Part shown: piece after piece, positions 34,370 to 43,498 of the stretch | Position numbering within the stretch: the stretch's first letter is position 1 | How the letters are laid out: each line of letters begins with the position of its first letter | DNA from: Rhabditoides inermis | Taxonomy: Eukaryota > Nematoda > Chromadorea > Rhabditida > Rhabditidae | Direction of reading: 5' to 3' | Assembly: GCA_963966185.1 (NCBI GenBank) | Contig: CAWZYM010000154.1 | Coordinates: 779,001-843,000 of the forward strand | Length of the DNA: 64,000 nucleotides | The notes under the pieces: generated by a model | The model's input: the letters and a program-made list of their open reading frames with translations, nothing else | Databases searched by the model: none | Told to the model about the DNA's origin: nothing | Position numbers and translations under genes: made by a program

Positions 34370-34442
34370 AGCCCGATGCGGGGCTCGAACCCGCGACAAC
34401 CAGATTAAGAGTCTGGTGCTCTACCGACTGAGCTAACCGGGC
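34370..34442 (-). tRNA. tRNA-Lys-CTT: tRNA-Lys(CTT), unit 1
   Basis: A 73-nt cloverleaf on the minus strand: acceptor GCCCGGT with ATCGGGC, anticodon loop CTCTTAA giving CTT, and T arm GCGGG with CCCGC. The discriminator is T73, whereas cytosolic eukaryotic tRNA-Lys normally has G73. It is co-oriented with initiator Met, and TTTT follows its 3' end. Confidence 0.95.
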
Positions 34443-34589
34443 TCTGTGTGAGTGGCCATGATCGAGCGTGAGATAGTGGCATATTCTCGCCGCACAACGT
34501 ACGATCAGAACGAGTTGGAAAAGCGATGCAAGTGCGCGTGTGTGTGCGAATCGAGCACACTTACCGATTTGTATCTCTGCTGCTGCCGT

Positions 34590-34662
34590 GGTCCTGTGGT
34601 GTAGTGGTTATCACGTCTGCTTCACACGCAGAAGGTCGCCGGTTCGATCCCGGCCAGGACCT
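34590..34662 (+). tRNA. tRNA-Val-CAC: tRNA-Val(CAC), unit 1
   Basis: A 73-nt cloverleaf: acceptor GGTCCTG with CAGGACC, anticodon loop TTCACAC giving CAC, T arm GCCGG with CCGGC. Position 73 is T rather than the A usual for tRNA-Val, and it is the first base of the T-run that serves as terminator. Confidence 0.95.
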
Positions 34663-34946
34663 TTTTGAAACGTTTTACCGAACGTATACATGTACGTTTG
34701 CATGTTTTTTTCCAGGACGCTACTCCCACACAGACGTTCCATTTGTGGTGCAGAGATGTGTGCGAAGCGTCGAAAATGAACGACACATGTGGAGCGAAAC
34801 ATAATCACAGGAGCCGAATAAATCGGGCGAATAACTCGTTTAATCCGTCTTTTATCCGAGTCGCATATTTGGTAAGTCTTCAGATAACATTGCTAGCGTT
34901 TCTACTGGCGCTCAGATCATTGCTGATTGCGCACAGAGAACCGCGT

Positions 34947-35018
34947 GGGGGTATAGCTCAGTGGCAGAGCAATCGGCTGCAGTCCGATAGGTCCCCGGTT
35001 CAAATCCGAGTGCCCCCT
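34947..35018 (+). tRNA. tRNA-Cys-GCA: tRNA-Cys(GCA), unit 1
   Basis: A 72-nt cloverleaf: acceptor GGGGGTA with TGCCCCC, anticodon loop CTGCAGT giving GCA, and the Cys-type discriminator T73. The T stem CCCGG with CCGAG contains a C50:A64 mismatch in every unit. TTTTT follows. Confidence 0.95.
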
Positions 35019-35124
35019 AACTTTTTGCACTTTCCAGCGCCACTTTGCCGGATCAACTTTTCGTGTTTCCTGCAGGCGCGCCTTCGATCCAGTTCATTTC
35101 GGATTTTCCGAGTCGCTGTGGCAT

Positions 35125-35196
35125 GGCTGAGTGGTCTAGTGGTATGATTCTCGCTTAGGGTGCGAGAGGTCCCGGGTTCAATCTCCGGCTCAGCCC
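35125..35196 (+). tRNA. tRNA-Pro-AGG: tRNA-Pro(AGG), unit 2
   Basis: Same as unit 1, including T61. Confidence 0.93.
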
Positions 35197-35283
35197 TAAT
35201 TTTGCGCGTTTACACGCAAATTGTTTTCGTAGTTTTGCCGGCCAGTTGGAGTTGTCTATCGCGGCTGCAGCGGCTCGCTCGTG

Positions 35284-35356
35284 GCTTCCGTAGCGCAGTA
35301 GGCAGCGCGTCAGTCTCATAATCTGAAGGTCGTGAGTTCGATCCTCACCGGGAGCA
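35284..35356 (+). tRNA. tRNA-Met-CAT: Elongator tRNA-Met(CAT), unit 2
   Basis: A 73-nt cloverleaf: acceptor GCTTCCG with CGGGAGC, D arm GCGCAGTAGGCAGCGC, anticodon loop CTCATAA giving CAT, standard TTCGATC T loop, and A73. It lacks the initiator A1:U72 pair and GGG/CCC anticodon stem, so it is the elongator. The 3' flank is ATTCTTTTGA, giving a T4 stop. Confidence 0.97.
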
Positions 35357-35466
35357 ATTCTTTTGAACTCCTGTCTTTCTCTAGTCCGGTCAAACTCTTT
35401 TATCATTTCTCGCCAGACGCGCAGTACACCGCGCTCAACTTCAGAACACGAGAAGAAGGAGCGTGT

Positions 35467-35538
35467 GGCCGGATGGTCTAGGGGTATGATTCTCGCTTCG
35501 GGTGCGAGAGGTCCCGGGTTCGAATCCCGGTTCGGCCC
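35467..35538 (+). tRNA. tRNA-Pro-CGG: tRNA-Pro(CGG), unit 2
   Basis: No change from unit 1. Confidence 0.95.
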
Positions 35539-35643
35539 AAACATTTTGCTCTCAAACATCTAAAAAAATAAATCGGCTATCGTTTTATTTGCAGCTATAT
35601 CAACGGCAATCAAAGCTATCGATGAACAGTAATAAAAAAGAAT

Positions 35644-35715
35644 TAGCAGCGAGTGGTTTCGATCCACCGACCTCTGGGTTATGGGCCCAGCACGCTTCCA
35701 CTGCGCCACGCTGCT
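35644..35715 (-). tRNA. tRNA-iMet-CAT: Initiator tRNA-Met(CAT), unit 2
   Basis: Gene as in unit 1. The spacer upstream of its 5' end (higher coordinates) has the 8-bp GGGAGTGT duplication that marks units 2 and 3. Confidence 0.97.
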
Positions 35716-35800
35716 GATGTCTGGGAGTGTGGGAGTGTGCAAAACGCAGAGACAGCTGCGAAGGCGCGTAGATGAGCCGTAAACAAAAGTACAAAATGTC

Positions 35801-35873
35801 AGCCCGATGCGGGGCTCGAACCCGCGACAACCAGATTAAGAGTCTGGTGCTCTACCGACTGAGCTAACCGGGC
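35801..35873 (-). tRNA. tRNA-Lys-CTT: tRNA-Lys(CTT), unit 2
   Basis: As in unit 1, T73. Confidence 0.95.
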
Positions 35874-36020
35874 TCTGTGTGAGTGGCCATGATCGAGCGT
35901 GAGATAGTGGCATATTCTCGCCGCACAACGTACGATCAGAACGAGTTGGAAAAGCGATGCAAGTGCGCGTGTGTGTGCGAATCGAGCACACTTACCGATT
36001 TGTATCTCTGCTGCTGCCGT

Positions 36021-36093
36021 GGTCCAGTGGTGTAGTGGTTATCACGTCTGCTTCACACGCAGAAGGTCGCCGGTTCGATCCCGGCCAGGACCT
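36021..36093 (+). tRNA. tRNA-Val-CAC: tRNA-Val(CAC), unit 2, acceptor-stem mismatch
   Basis: T6 is changed to A (GGTCCAG), which breaks the pair with A67. Otherwise as in unit 1. Confidence 0.92.
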
Positions 36094-36378
36094 TTTTGAA
36101 ACGTTTTACCGAACGTATACATGTACGTTTGCATGTTTTTTTTCCAGGACGCTACTCCCACACAGACGTTTCATTTGTGGTGCAGAGATGTGTGCGAAGC
36201 GTCGAAAATGAACGACACATGTGGAGCGAAACATAATCACAGGAGCCGAATAAATCGGGCGAATAACTCGTTTAATCCGTCTTTTATCCGAGTCGCATAT
36301 TTGGTAAGTCTTCAGATAACATTGCTAGCGTTTCTACTGGCGCTCAGGTCATTGCTGATTGCGCACAGAGAACCGCGT

Positions 36379-36450
36379 GGGGGTATAGCTCAGTGGCAGA
36401 GCAATCGGCTGCAGTCCGATAGGTCCCCGGTTCAAATCCGAGTGCCCCCT
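36379..36450 (+). tRNA. tRNA-Cys-GCA: tRNA-Cys(GCA), unit 2
   Basis: As in unit 1. Confidence 0.95.
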
Positions 36451-36556
36451 AACTTTTTGCACTTTCCAGCGCCACTTTGCCGGATCAACTTTTCGTGTTT
36501 CCTGCAGGCGCGCCTTCGATCCAGTTCATTTCGGATTTTCCGAGTCGCTGTGGCAT

Positions 36557-36628
36557 GGCTGAGTGGTCTAGTGGTATGATTCTCGCTTAGGGTGCGAGAG
36601 GTCCCGGGTTCAATCCCCGGCTCAGCCC
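36557..36628 (+). tRNA. tRNA-Pro-AGG: tRNA-Pro(AGG), unit 3
   Basis: Standard form of the array from here on: C61 restored, giving a perfect CCGGG/CCCGG T stem. Confidence 0.96.
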
Positions 36629-36715
36629 TAATTTTGCGCGTTTACACGCAAATTGTTTTCGTAGTTTTGCCGGCCAGTTGGAGTTGTCTATCGCGGCTGC
36701 AGCGGCTCGCTCGTG

Positions 36716-36788
36716 GCTTCCGTAGCGCAGTAGGCAGCGCGTCAGTCTCATAATCTGAAGGTCGTGAGTTCGATCCTCACCGGGAGCA
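36716..36788 (+). tRNA. tRNA-Met-CAT: Elongator tRNA-Met(CAT), unit 3
   Basis: As in unit 2, T4 stop intact. Confidence 0.97.
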
Positions 36789-36898
36789 ATTCTTTTGAAC
36801 TCCTGTCTTTCTCTAGTCCGGTCAAACTCTTTTATCATTTCTCGCCAGACGCGCAGTACACCGCGCTCAACTTCAGAACACGAGAAGAAGGAGCGTGT

Positions 36899-36970
36899 GG
36901 CCGGATGGTCTAGGGGTATGATTCTCGCTTCGGGTGCGAGAGGTCCCGGGTTCGAATCCCGGTTCGGCCC
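36899..36970 (+). tRNA. tRNA-Pro-CGG: tRNA-Pro(CGG), unit 3
   Basis: As in unit 1. Confidence 0.95.
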
Positions 36971-37075
36971 AAACATTTTGCTCTCAAACATCTAAAAAAA
37001 TAAATCGGCTGTCGTTTTATTTGCAGCTATATCAACGGCAATCAAAGCTATCGATGAACAGTAATAAAAAAGAAT

Positions 37076-37147
37076 TAGCAGCGAGTGGTTTCGATCCACC
37101 GACCTCTGGGTTATGGGCCCAGCACGCTTCCACTGCGCCACGCTGCT
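37076..37147 (-). tRNA. tRNA-iMet-CAT: Initiator tRNA-Met(CAT), unit 3
   Basis: As in unit 2, with the 8-bp spacer duplication alongside. Confidence 0.97.
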
Positions 37148-37232
37148 GATGTCTGGGAGTGTGGGAGTGTGCAAAACGCAGAGACAGCTGCGAAGGCGCG
37201 TAGATGAGCCGTAAACAAAAGTACAAAATGTC

Positions 37233-37305
37233 AGCCCGATGCGGGGCTCGAACCCGCGACAACCAGATTAAGAGTCTGGTGCTCTACCGACTGAGCTAAC
37301 CGGGC
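37233..37305 (-). tRNA. tRNA-Lys-CTT: tRNA-Lys(CTT), unit 3
   Basis: As in unit 1, T73. Confidence 0.95.
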
Positions 37306-37452
37306 TCTGTGTGAGTGGCCATGATCGAGCGTGAGATAGTGGCATATTCTCGCCGCACAACGTACGATCAGAACGAGTTGGAAAAGCGATGCAAGTGCGC
37401 GTGTGTGTGCGAATCGAGCACACTTACCGATTTGTATCTCTGCTGCTGCCGT

Positions 37453-37525
37453 GGTCCAGTGGTGTAGTGGTTATCACGTCTGCTTCACACGCAGAAGGTC
37501 GCCGGTTCGATCCCGGCCAGGACCT
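37453..37525 (+). tRNA. tRNA-Val-CAC: tRNA-Val(CAC), unit 3, acceptor-stem mismatch
   Basis: Has the same T6 to A change as unit 2. Confidence 0.92.
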
Positions 37526-37810
37526 TTTTGAAACGTTTTACCGAACGTATACATGTACGTTTGCATGTTTTTTTTCCAGGACGCTACTCCCACACAGACG
37601 TTCCATTTGTGGTGCAGAGATGTGTGCGAAGCGTCGAAAATGAACGACACATGTGGAGCGAAACATAATCACAGGAGCCGAATAAATCGGGCGAATAACT
37701 CGTTTAATCCGTCTTTTATCCGAGTCGCATATTTGGTAAGTCTTCAGATAACATTGCTAGCGTTTCTACTGGCGCTCAGGTCATTGCTGATTGCGCACAG
37801 AGAACCGCGT

Positions 37811-37882
37811 GGGGGTATAGCTCAGTGGCAGAGCAATCGGCTGCAGTCCGATAGGTCCCCGGTTCAAATCCGAGTGCCCCCT
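37811..37882 (+). tRNA. tRNA-Cys-GCA: tRNA-Cys(GCA), unit 3
   Basis: As in unit 1. Confidence 0.95.
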
Positions 37883-37988
37883 AACTTTTTGCACTTTCCA
37901 GCGCCACTTTGCCGGATCAACTTTTCGTGTTTCCTGCAGGCGCGCCTTCGATCCAGTTCATTTCGGATTTTCCGAGTCGCTGTGGCAT

Positions 37989-38060
37989 GGCTGAGTGGTC
38001 TAGTGGTATGATTCTCGCTTAGGGTGCGAGAGGTCCCGGGTTCAATCCCCGGCTCAGCCC
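37989..38060 (+). tRNA. tRNA-Pro-AGG: tRNA-Pro(AGG), unit 4
   Basis: As in unit 3. Confidence 0.96.
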
Positions 38061-38147
38061 TAATTTTGCGCGTTTACACGCAAATTGTTTTCGTAGTTTT
38101 GCCGGCCAGTTGGAGTTGTCTATCGCGGCTGCAGCGGCTCGCTCGTG

Positions 38148-38220
38148 GCTTCCGTAGCGCAGTAGGCAGCGCGTCAGTCTCATAATCTGAAGGTCGTGAG
38201 TTCGATCCTCACCGGGAGCA
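38148..38220 (+). tRNA. tRNA-Met-CAT: Elongator tRNA-Met(CAT), unit 4
   Basis: As in unit 2. Confidence 0.97.
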
Positions 38221-38330
38221 ATTCTTTTGAACTCCTGTCTTTCTCTAGTCCGGTCAAACTCTTTTATCATTTCTCGCCAGACGCGCAGTACACCGCGCTC
38301 AACTTCAGAACACGAGAAGAAGGAGCGTGT

Positions 38331-38402
38331 GGCCGGATGGTCTAGGGGTATGATTCTCGCTTCGGGTGCGAGAGGTCCCGGGTTCGAATCCCGGTTCGGC
38401 CC
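38331..38402 (+). tRNA. tRNA-Pro-CGG: tRNA-Pro(CGG), unit 4
   Basis: As in unit 1; followed by the uninterrupted A10 tract that marks units 4-7 and 15. Confidence 0.95.
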
Positions 38403-38506
38403 AAACATTTTGCTCTCAAACATCTAAAAAAAAAATCGGCTATCGTTTTATTTGCAGCTATATCAACGGCAATCAAAGCTATCGATGAACAGTAATAAAA
38501 AAGAAT

Positions 38507-38578
38507 TAGCAGCGAGTGGTTTCGATCCACCGACCTCTGGGTTATGGGCCCAGCACGCTTCCACTGCGCCACGCTGCT
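38507..38578 (-). tRNA. tRNA-iMet-CAT: Initiator tRNA-Met(CAT), unit 4
   Basis: As in unit 1. Confidence 0.97.
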
Positions 38579-38655
38579 GATGTCTGGGAGTGTGCAAAAC
38601 GCAGAGACAGCTGCGAAGGCGCGTAGATGAGCCGTAAACAAAAGTACAAAATGTC

Positions 38656-38728
38656 AGCCCGATGCGGGGCTCGAACCCGCGACAACCAGATTAAGAGTCT
38701 GGTGCTCTACCGACTGAGCTAACCGGGC
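38656..38728 (-). tRNA. tRNA-Lys-CTT: tRNA-Lys(CTT), unit 4
   Basis: As in unit 1. Confidence 0.95.
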
Positions 38729-38875
38729 TCTGTGTGAGTGGCCATGATCGAGCGTGAGATAGTGGCATATTCTCGCCGCACAACGTACGATCAGAACGAG
38801 TTGGAAAAGCGATGCAAGTGCGCGTGTGTGTGCGAATCGAGCACACTTACCGATTTGTATCTCTGCTGCTGCCGT

Positions 38876-38948
38876 GGTCCTGTGGTGTAGTGGTTATCAC
38901 GTCTGCTTCACACGCAGAAGGTCGCCGGTTCGATCCCGGCCAGGACCT
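38876..38948 (+). tRNA. tRNA-Val-CAC: tRNA-Val(CAC), unit 4
   Basis: As in unit 1, with the full acceptor stem. Confidence 0.95.
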
Positions 38949-39232
38949 TTTTGAAACGTTTTACCGAACGTATACATGTACGTTTGCATGTTTTTTTCCA
39001 GGACGCTACTCCCACACAGACGTTCCATTTGTGGTGCAGAGATGTGTGCGAAGCGTCGAAAATGAACGACACATGTGGAGCGAAACATAATCACAGGAGC
39101 CGAATAAATCGGGCGAATAACTCGTTTAATCCGTCTTTTATCCGAGTCGCATATTTGGTAAGTCTTCAGATAACATTGCTAGCGTTTCTACTGGCGCTCA
39201 GGTCATTGCTGATTGCGCACAGAGAACCGCGT

Positions 39233-39304
39233 GGGGGTATAGCTCAGTGGCAGAGCAATCGGCTGCAGTCCGATAGGTCCCCGGTTCAAATCCGAGTGCC
39301 CCCT
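39233..39304 (+). tRNA. tRNA-Cys-GCA: tRNA-Cys(GCA), unit 4
   Basis: As in unit 1. Confidence 0.95.
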
Positions 39305-39410
39305 AACTTTTTGCACTTTCCAGCGCCACTTTGCCGGATCAACTTTTCGTGTTTCCTGCAGGCGCGCCTTCGATCCAGTTCATTTCGGATTTTCCGAGTC
39401 GCTGTGGCAT

Positions 39411-39482
39411 GGCTGAGTGGTCTAGTGGTATGATTCTCGCTTAGGGTGCGAGAGGTCCCGGGTTCAATCCCCGGCTCAGCCC
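39411..39482 (+). tRNA. tRNA-Pro-AGG: tRNA-Pro(AGG), unit 5
   Basis: As in unit 3. Confidence 0.96.
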
Positions 39483-39569
39483 TAATTTTGCGCGTTTACA
39501 CGCAAATTGTTTTCGTAGTTTTGCCGGCCAGTTGGAGTTGTCTATCGCGGCTGCAGCGGCTCGCTCGTG

Positions 39570-39642
39570 GCTTCCGTAGCGCAGTAGGCAGCGCGTCAGT
39601 CTCATAATCTGAAGGTCGTGAGTTCGATCCTCACCGGGAGCA
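39570..39642 (+). tRNA. tRNA-Met-CAT: Elongator tRNA-Met(CAT), unit 5
   Basis: As in unit 2. Confidence 0.97.
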
Positions 39643-39752
39643 ATTCTTTTGAACTCCTGTCTTTCTCTAGTCCGGTCAAACTCTTTTATCATTTCTCGCC
39701 AGACGCGCAGTACACCGCGCTCAACTTCAGAACACGAGAAGAAGGAGCGTGT

Positions 39753-39824
39753 GGCCGGATGGTCTAGGGGTATGATTCTCGCTTCGGGTGCGAGAGGTCC
39801 CGGGTTCGAATCCCGGTTCGGCCC
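39753..39824 (+). tRNA. tRNA-Pro-CGG: tRNA-Pro(CGG), unit 5
   Basis: As in unit 4. Confidence 0.95.
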
Positions 39825-39928
39825 AAACATTTTGCTCTCAAACATCTAAAAAAAAAATCGGCTATCGTTTTATTTGCAGCTATATCAACGGCAATCAAAG
39901 CTATCGATGAACAGTAATAAAAAAGAAT

Positions 39929-40000
39929 TAGCAGCGAGTGGTTTCGATCCACCGACCTCTGGGTTATGGGCCCAGCACGCTTCCACTGCGCCACGCTGCT
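39929..40000 (-). tRNA. tRNA-iMet-CAT: Initiator tRNA-Met(CAT), unit 5
   Basis: As in unit 1. Confidence 0.97.
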
Positions 40001-40077
40001 GATGTCTGGGAGTGTGCAAAACGCAGAGACAGCTGCGAAGGCGCGTAGATGAGCCGTAAACAAAAGTACAAAATGTC

Positions 40078-40150
40078 AGCCCGATGCGGGGCTCGAACCC
40101 GCGACAACCAGATTAAGAGTCTGGTGCTCTACCGACTGAGCTAACCGGGC
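40078..40150 (-). tRNA. tRNA-Lys-CTT: tRNA-Lys(CTT), unit 5
   Basis: As in unit 1. Confidence 0.95.
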
Positions 40151-40297
40151 TCTGTGTGAGTGGCCATGATCGAGCGTGAGATAGTGGCATATTCTCGCCG
40201 CACAACGTACGATCAGAACGAGTTGGAAAAGCGATGCAAGTGCGCGTGTGTGTGCGAATCGAGCACACTTACCGATTTGTATCTCTGCTGCTGCCGT

Positions 40298-40370
40298 GGT
40301 CCTGTGGTGTAGTGGTTATCACGTCTGCTTCACACGCAGAAGGTCGCCGGTTCGATCCCGGCCAGGACCT
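40298..40370 (+). tRNA. tRNA-Val-CAC: tRNA-Val(CAC), unit 5
   Basis: As in unit 1. Confidence 0.95.
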
Positions 40371-40654
40371 TTTTGAAACGTTTTACCGAACGTATACATG
40401 TACGTTTGCATGTTTTTTTCCAGGACGCTACTCCCACACAGACGTTCCATTTGTGGTGCAGAGATGTGTGCGAAGCGTCGAAAATGAACGACACATGTGG
40501 AGCGAAACATAATCACAGGAGCCGAATAAATCGGGCGAATAACTCGTTTAATCCGTCTTTTATCCGAGTCGCATATTTGGTAAGTCTTCAGATAACATTG
40601 CTAGCGTTTCTACTGGCGCTCAGGTCATTGCTGATTGCGCACAGAGAACCGCGT

Positions 40655-40726
40655 GGGGGTATAGCTCAGTGGCAGAGCAATCGGCTGCAGTCCGATAGGT
40701 CCCCGGTTCAAATCCGAGTGCCCCCT
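40655..40726 (+). tRNA. tRNA-Cys-GCA: tRNA-Cys(GCA), unit 5
   Basis: As in unit 1. Confidence 0.95.
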
Positions 40727-40832
40727 AACTTTTTGCACTTTCCAGCGCCACTTTGCCGGATCAACTTTTCGTGTTTCCTGCAGGCGCGCCTTCGATCCAG
40801 TTCATTTCGGATTTTCCGAGTCGCTGTGGCAT

Positions 40833-40904
40833 GGCTGAGTGGTCTAGTGGTATGATTCTCGCTTAGGGTGCGAGAGGTCCCGGGTTCAATCCCCGGCTCA
40901 GCCC
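40833..40904 (+). tRNA. tRNA-Pro-AGG: tRNA-Pro(AGG), unit 6
   Basis: As in unit 3. Confidence 0.96.
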
Positions 40905-40991
40905 TAATTTTGCGCGTTTACACGCAAATTGTTTTCGTAGTTTTGCCGGCCAGTTGGAGTTGTCTATCGCGGCTGCAGCGGCTCGCTCGTG

Positions 40992-41064
40992 GCTTCCGTA
41001 GCGCAGTAGGCAGCGCGTCAGTCTCATAATCTGAAGGTCGTGAGTTCGATCCTCACCGGGAGCA
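40992..41064 (+). tRNA. tRNA-Met-CAT: Elongator tRNA-Met(CAT), unit 6
   Basis: As in unit 2. Confidence 0.97.
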
Positions 41065-41174
41065 ATTCTTTTGAACTCCTGTCTTTCTCTAGTCCGGTCA
41101 AACTCTTTTATCATTTCTCGCCAGACGCGCAGTACACCGCGCTCAACTTCAGAACACGAGAAGAAGGAGCGTGT

Positions 41175-41246
41175 GGCCGGATGGTCTAGGGGTATGATTC
41201 TCGCTTCGGGTGCGAGAGGTCCCGGGTTCGAATCCCGGTTCGGCCC
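41175..41246 (+). tRNA. tRNA-Pro-CGG: tRNA-Pro(CGG), unit 6
   Basis: As in unit 4. Confidence 0.95.
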
Positions 41247-41350
41247 AAACATTTTGCTCTCAAACATCTAAAAAAAAAATCGGCTATCGTTTTATTTGCA
41301 GCTATATCAACGGCAATCAAAGCTATCGATGAACAGTAATAAAAAAGAAT

Positions 41351-41422
41351 TAGCAGCGAGTGGTTTCGATCCACCGACCTCTGGGTTATGGGCCCAGCAC
41401 GCTTCCACTGCGCCACGCTGCT
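41351..41422 (-). tRNA. tRNA-iMet-CAT: Initiator tRNA-Met(CAT), unit 6
   Basis: As in unit 1. Confidence 0.97.
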
Positions 41423-41499
41423 GATGTCTGGGAGTGTGCAAAACGCAGAGACAGCTGCGAAGGCGCGTAGATGAGCCGTAAACAAAAGTACAAAATGTC

Positions 41500-41572
41500 A
41501 GCCCGATGCGGGGCTCGAACCCGCGACAACCAGATTAAGAGTCTGGTGCTCTACCGACTGAGCTAACCGGGC
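41500..41572 (-). tRNA. tRNA-Lys-CTT: tRNA-Lys(CTT), unit 6
   Basis: As in unit 1. Confidence 0.95.
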
Positions 41573-41719
41573 TCTGTGTGAGTGGCCATGATCGAGCGTG
41601 AGATAGTGGCATATTCTCGCCGCACAACGTACGATCAGAACGAGTTGGAAAAGCGATGCAAGTGCGCGTGTGTGTGCGAATCGAGCACACTTACCGATTT
41701 GTATCTCTGCTGCTGCCGT

Positions 41720-41792
41720 GGTCCTGTGGTGTAGTGGTTATCACGTCTGCTTCACACGCAGAAGGTCGCCGGTTCGATCCCGGCCAGGACCT
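41720..41792 (+). tRNA. tRNA-Val-CAC: tRNA-Val(CAC), unit 6
   Basis: As in unit 1. Confidence 0.95.
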
Positions 41793-42076
41793 TTTTGAAA
41801 CGTTTTACCGAACGTATACATGTACGTTTGCATGTTTTTTTCCAGGACGCTACTCCCACACAGACGTTCCATTTGTGGTGCAGAGATGTGTGCGAAGCGT
41901 CGAAAATGAACGACACATGTGGAGCGAAACATAATCACAGGAGCCGAATAAATCGGGCGAATAACTCGTTTAATCCGTCTTTTATCCGAGTCGCATATTT
42001 GGTAAGTCTTCAGATAACATTGCTAGCGTTTCTACTGGCGCTCAGGTCATTGCTGATTGCGCACAGAGAACCGCGT

Positions 42077-42148
42077 GGGGGTATAGCTCAGTGGCAGAGC
42101 AATCGGCTGCAGTCCGATAGGTCCCCGGTTCAAATCCGAGTGCCCCCT
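42077..42148 (+). tRNA. tRNA-Cys-GCA: tRNA-Cys(GCA), unit 6
   Basis: As in unit 1. Confidence 0.95.
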
Positions 42149-42254
42149 AACTTTTTGCACTTTCCAGCGCCACTTTGCCGGATCAACTTTTCGTGTTTCC
42201 TGCAGGCGCGCCTTCGATCCAGTTCATTTCGGATTTTCCGAGTCGCTGTGGCAT

Positions 42255-42326
42255 GGCTGAGTGGTCTAGTGGTATGATTCTCGCTTAGGGTGCGAGAGGT
42301 CCCGGGTTCAATCCCCGGCTCAGCCC
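42255..42326 (+). tRNA. tRNA-Pro-AGG: tRNA-Pro(AGG), unit 7
   Basis: As in unit 3. Confidence 0.96.
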
Positions 42327-42413
42327 TAATTTTGCGCGTTTACACGCAAATTGTTTTCGTAGTTTTGCCGGCCAGTTGGAGTTGTCTATCGCGGCTGCAG
42401 CGGCTCGCTCGTG

Positions 42414-42486
42414 GCTTCCGTAGCGCAGTAGGCAGCGCGTCAGTCTCATAATCTGAAGGTCGTGAGTTCGATCCTCACCGGGAGCA
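42414..42486 (+). tRNA. tRNA-Met-CAT: Elongator tRNA-Met(CAT), unit 7
   Basis: As in unit 2. Confidence 0.97.
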
Positions 42487-42596
42487 ATTCTTTTGAACTC
42501 CTGTCTTTCTCTAGTCCGGTCAAACTCTTTTATCATTTCTCGCCAGACGCGCAGTACACCGCGCTCAACTTCAGAACACGAGAAGAAGGAGCGTGT

Positions 42597-42668
42597 GGCC
42601 GGATGGTCTAGGGGTATGATTCTCGCTTCGGGTGCGAGAGGTCCCGGGTTCGAATCCCGGTTCGGCCC
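42597..42668 (+). tRNA. tRNA-Pro-CGG: tRNA-Pro(CGG), unit 7
   Basis: As in unit 4. Confidence 0.95.
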
Positions 42669-42772
42669 AAACATTTTGCTCTCAAACATCTAAAAAAAAA
42701 ATCGGCTATCGTTTTATTTGCAGCTATATCAACGGCAATCAAAGCTATCGATGAACAGTAATAAAAAAGAAT

Positions 42773-42844
42773 TAGCAGCGAGTGGTTTCGATCCACCGAC
42801 CTCTGGGTTATGGGCCCAGCACGCTTCCACTGCGCCACGCTGCT
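42773..42844 (-). tRNA. tRNA-iMet-CAT: Initiator tRNA-Met(CAT), unit 7
   Basis: As in unit 1. Confidence 0.97.
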
Positions 42845-42921
42845 GATGTCTGGGAGTGTGCAAAACGCAGAGACAGCTGCGAAGGCGCGTAGATGAGCCG
42901 TAAACAAAAGTACAAAATGTC

Positions 42922-42994
42922 AGCCCGATGCGGGGCTCGAACCCGCGACAACCAGATTAAGAGTCTGGTGCTCTACCGACTGAGCTAACCGGGC
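42922..42994 (-). tRNA. tRNA-Lys-CTT: tRNA-Lys(CTT), unit 7
   Basis: As in unit 1. Confidence 0.95.
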
Positions 42995-43141
42995 TCTGTG
43001 TGAGTGGCCATGATCGAGCGTGAGATAGTGGCATATTCTCGCCGCACAACGTACGATCAGAACGAGTTGGAAAAGCGATGCAAGTGCGCGTGTGTGTGCG
43101 AATCGAGCACACTTACCGATTTGTATCTCTGCTGCTGCCGT

Positions 43142-43214
43142 GGTCCTGTGGTGTAGTGGTTATCACGTCTGCTTCACACGCAGAAGGTCGCCGGTTCGAT
43201 CCCGGCCAGGACCT
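43142..43214 (+). tRNA. tRNA-Val-CAC: tRNA-Val(CAC), unit 7
   Basis: As in unit 1. Confidence 0.95.
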
Positions 43215-43498
43215 TTTTGAAACGTTTTACCGAACGTATACATGTACGTTTGCATGTTTTTTTCCAGGACGCTACTCCCACACAGACGTTCCATTTGTGG
43301 TGCAGAGATGTGTGCGAAGCGTCGAAAATGAACGACACATGTGGAGCGAAACATAATCACAGGAGCCGAATAAATCGGGCGAATAACTCGTTTAATCCGT
43401 CTTTTATCCGAGTCGCATATTTGGTAAGTCTTCAGATAACATTGCTAGCGTTTCTACTGGCGCTCAGGTCATTGCTGATTGCGCACAGAGAACCGCGT

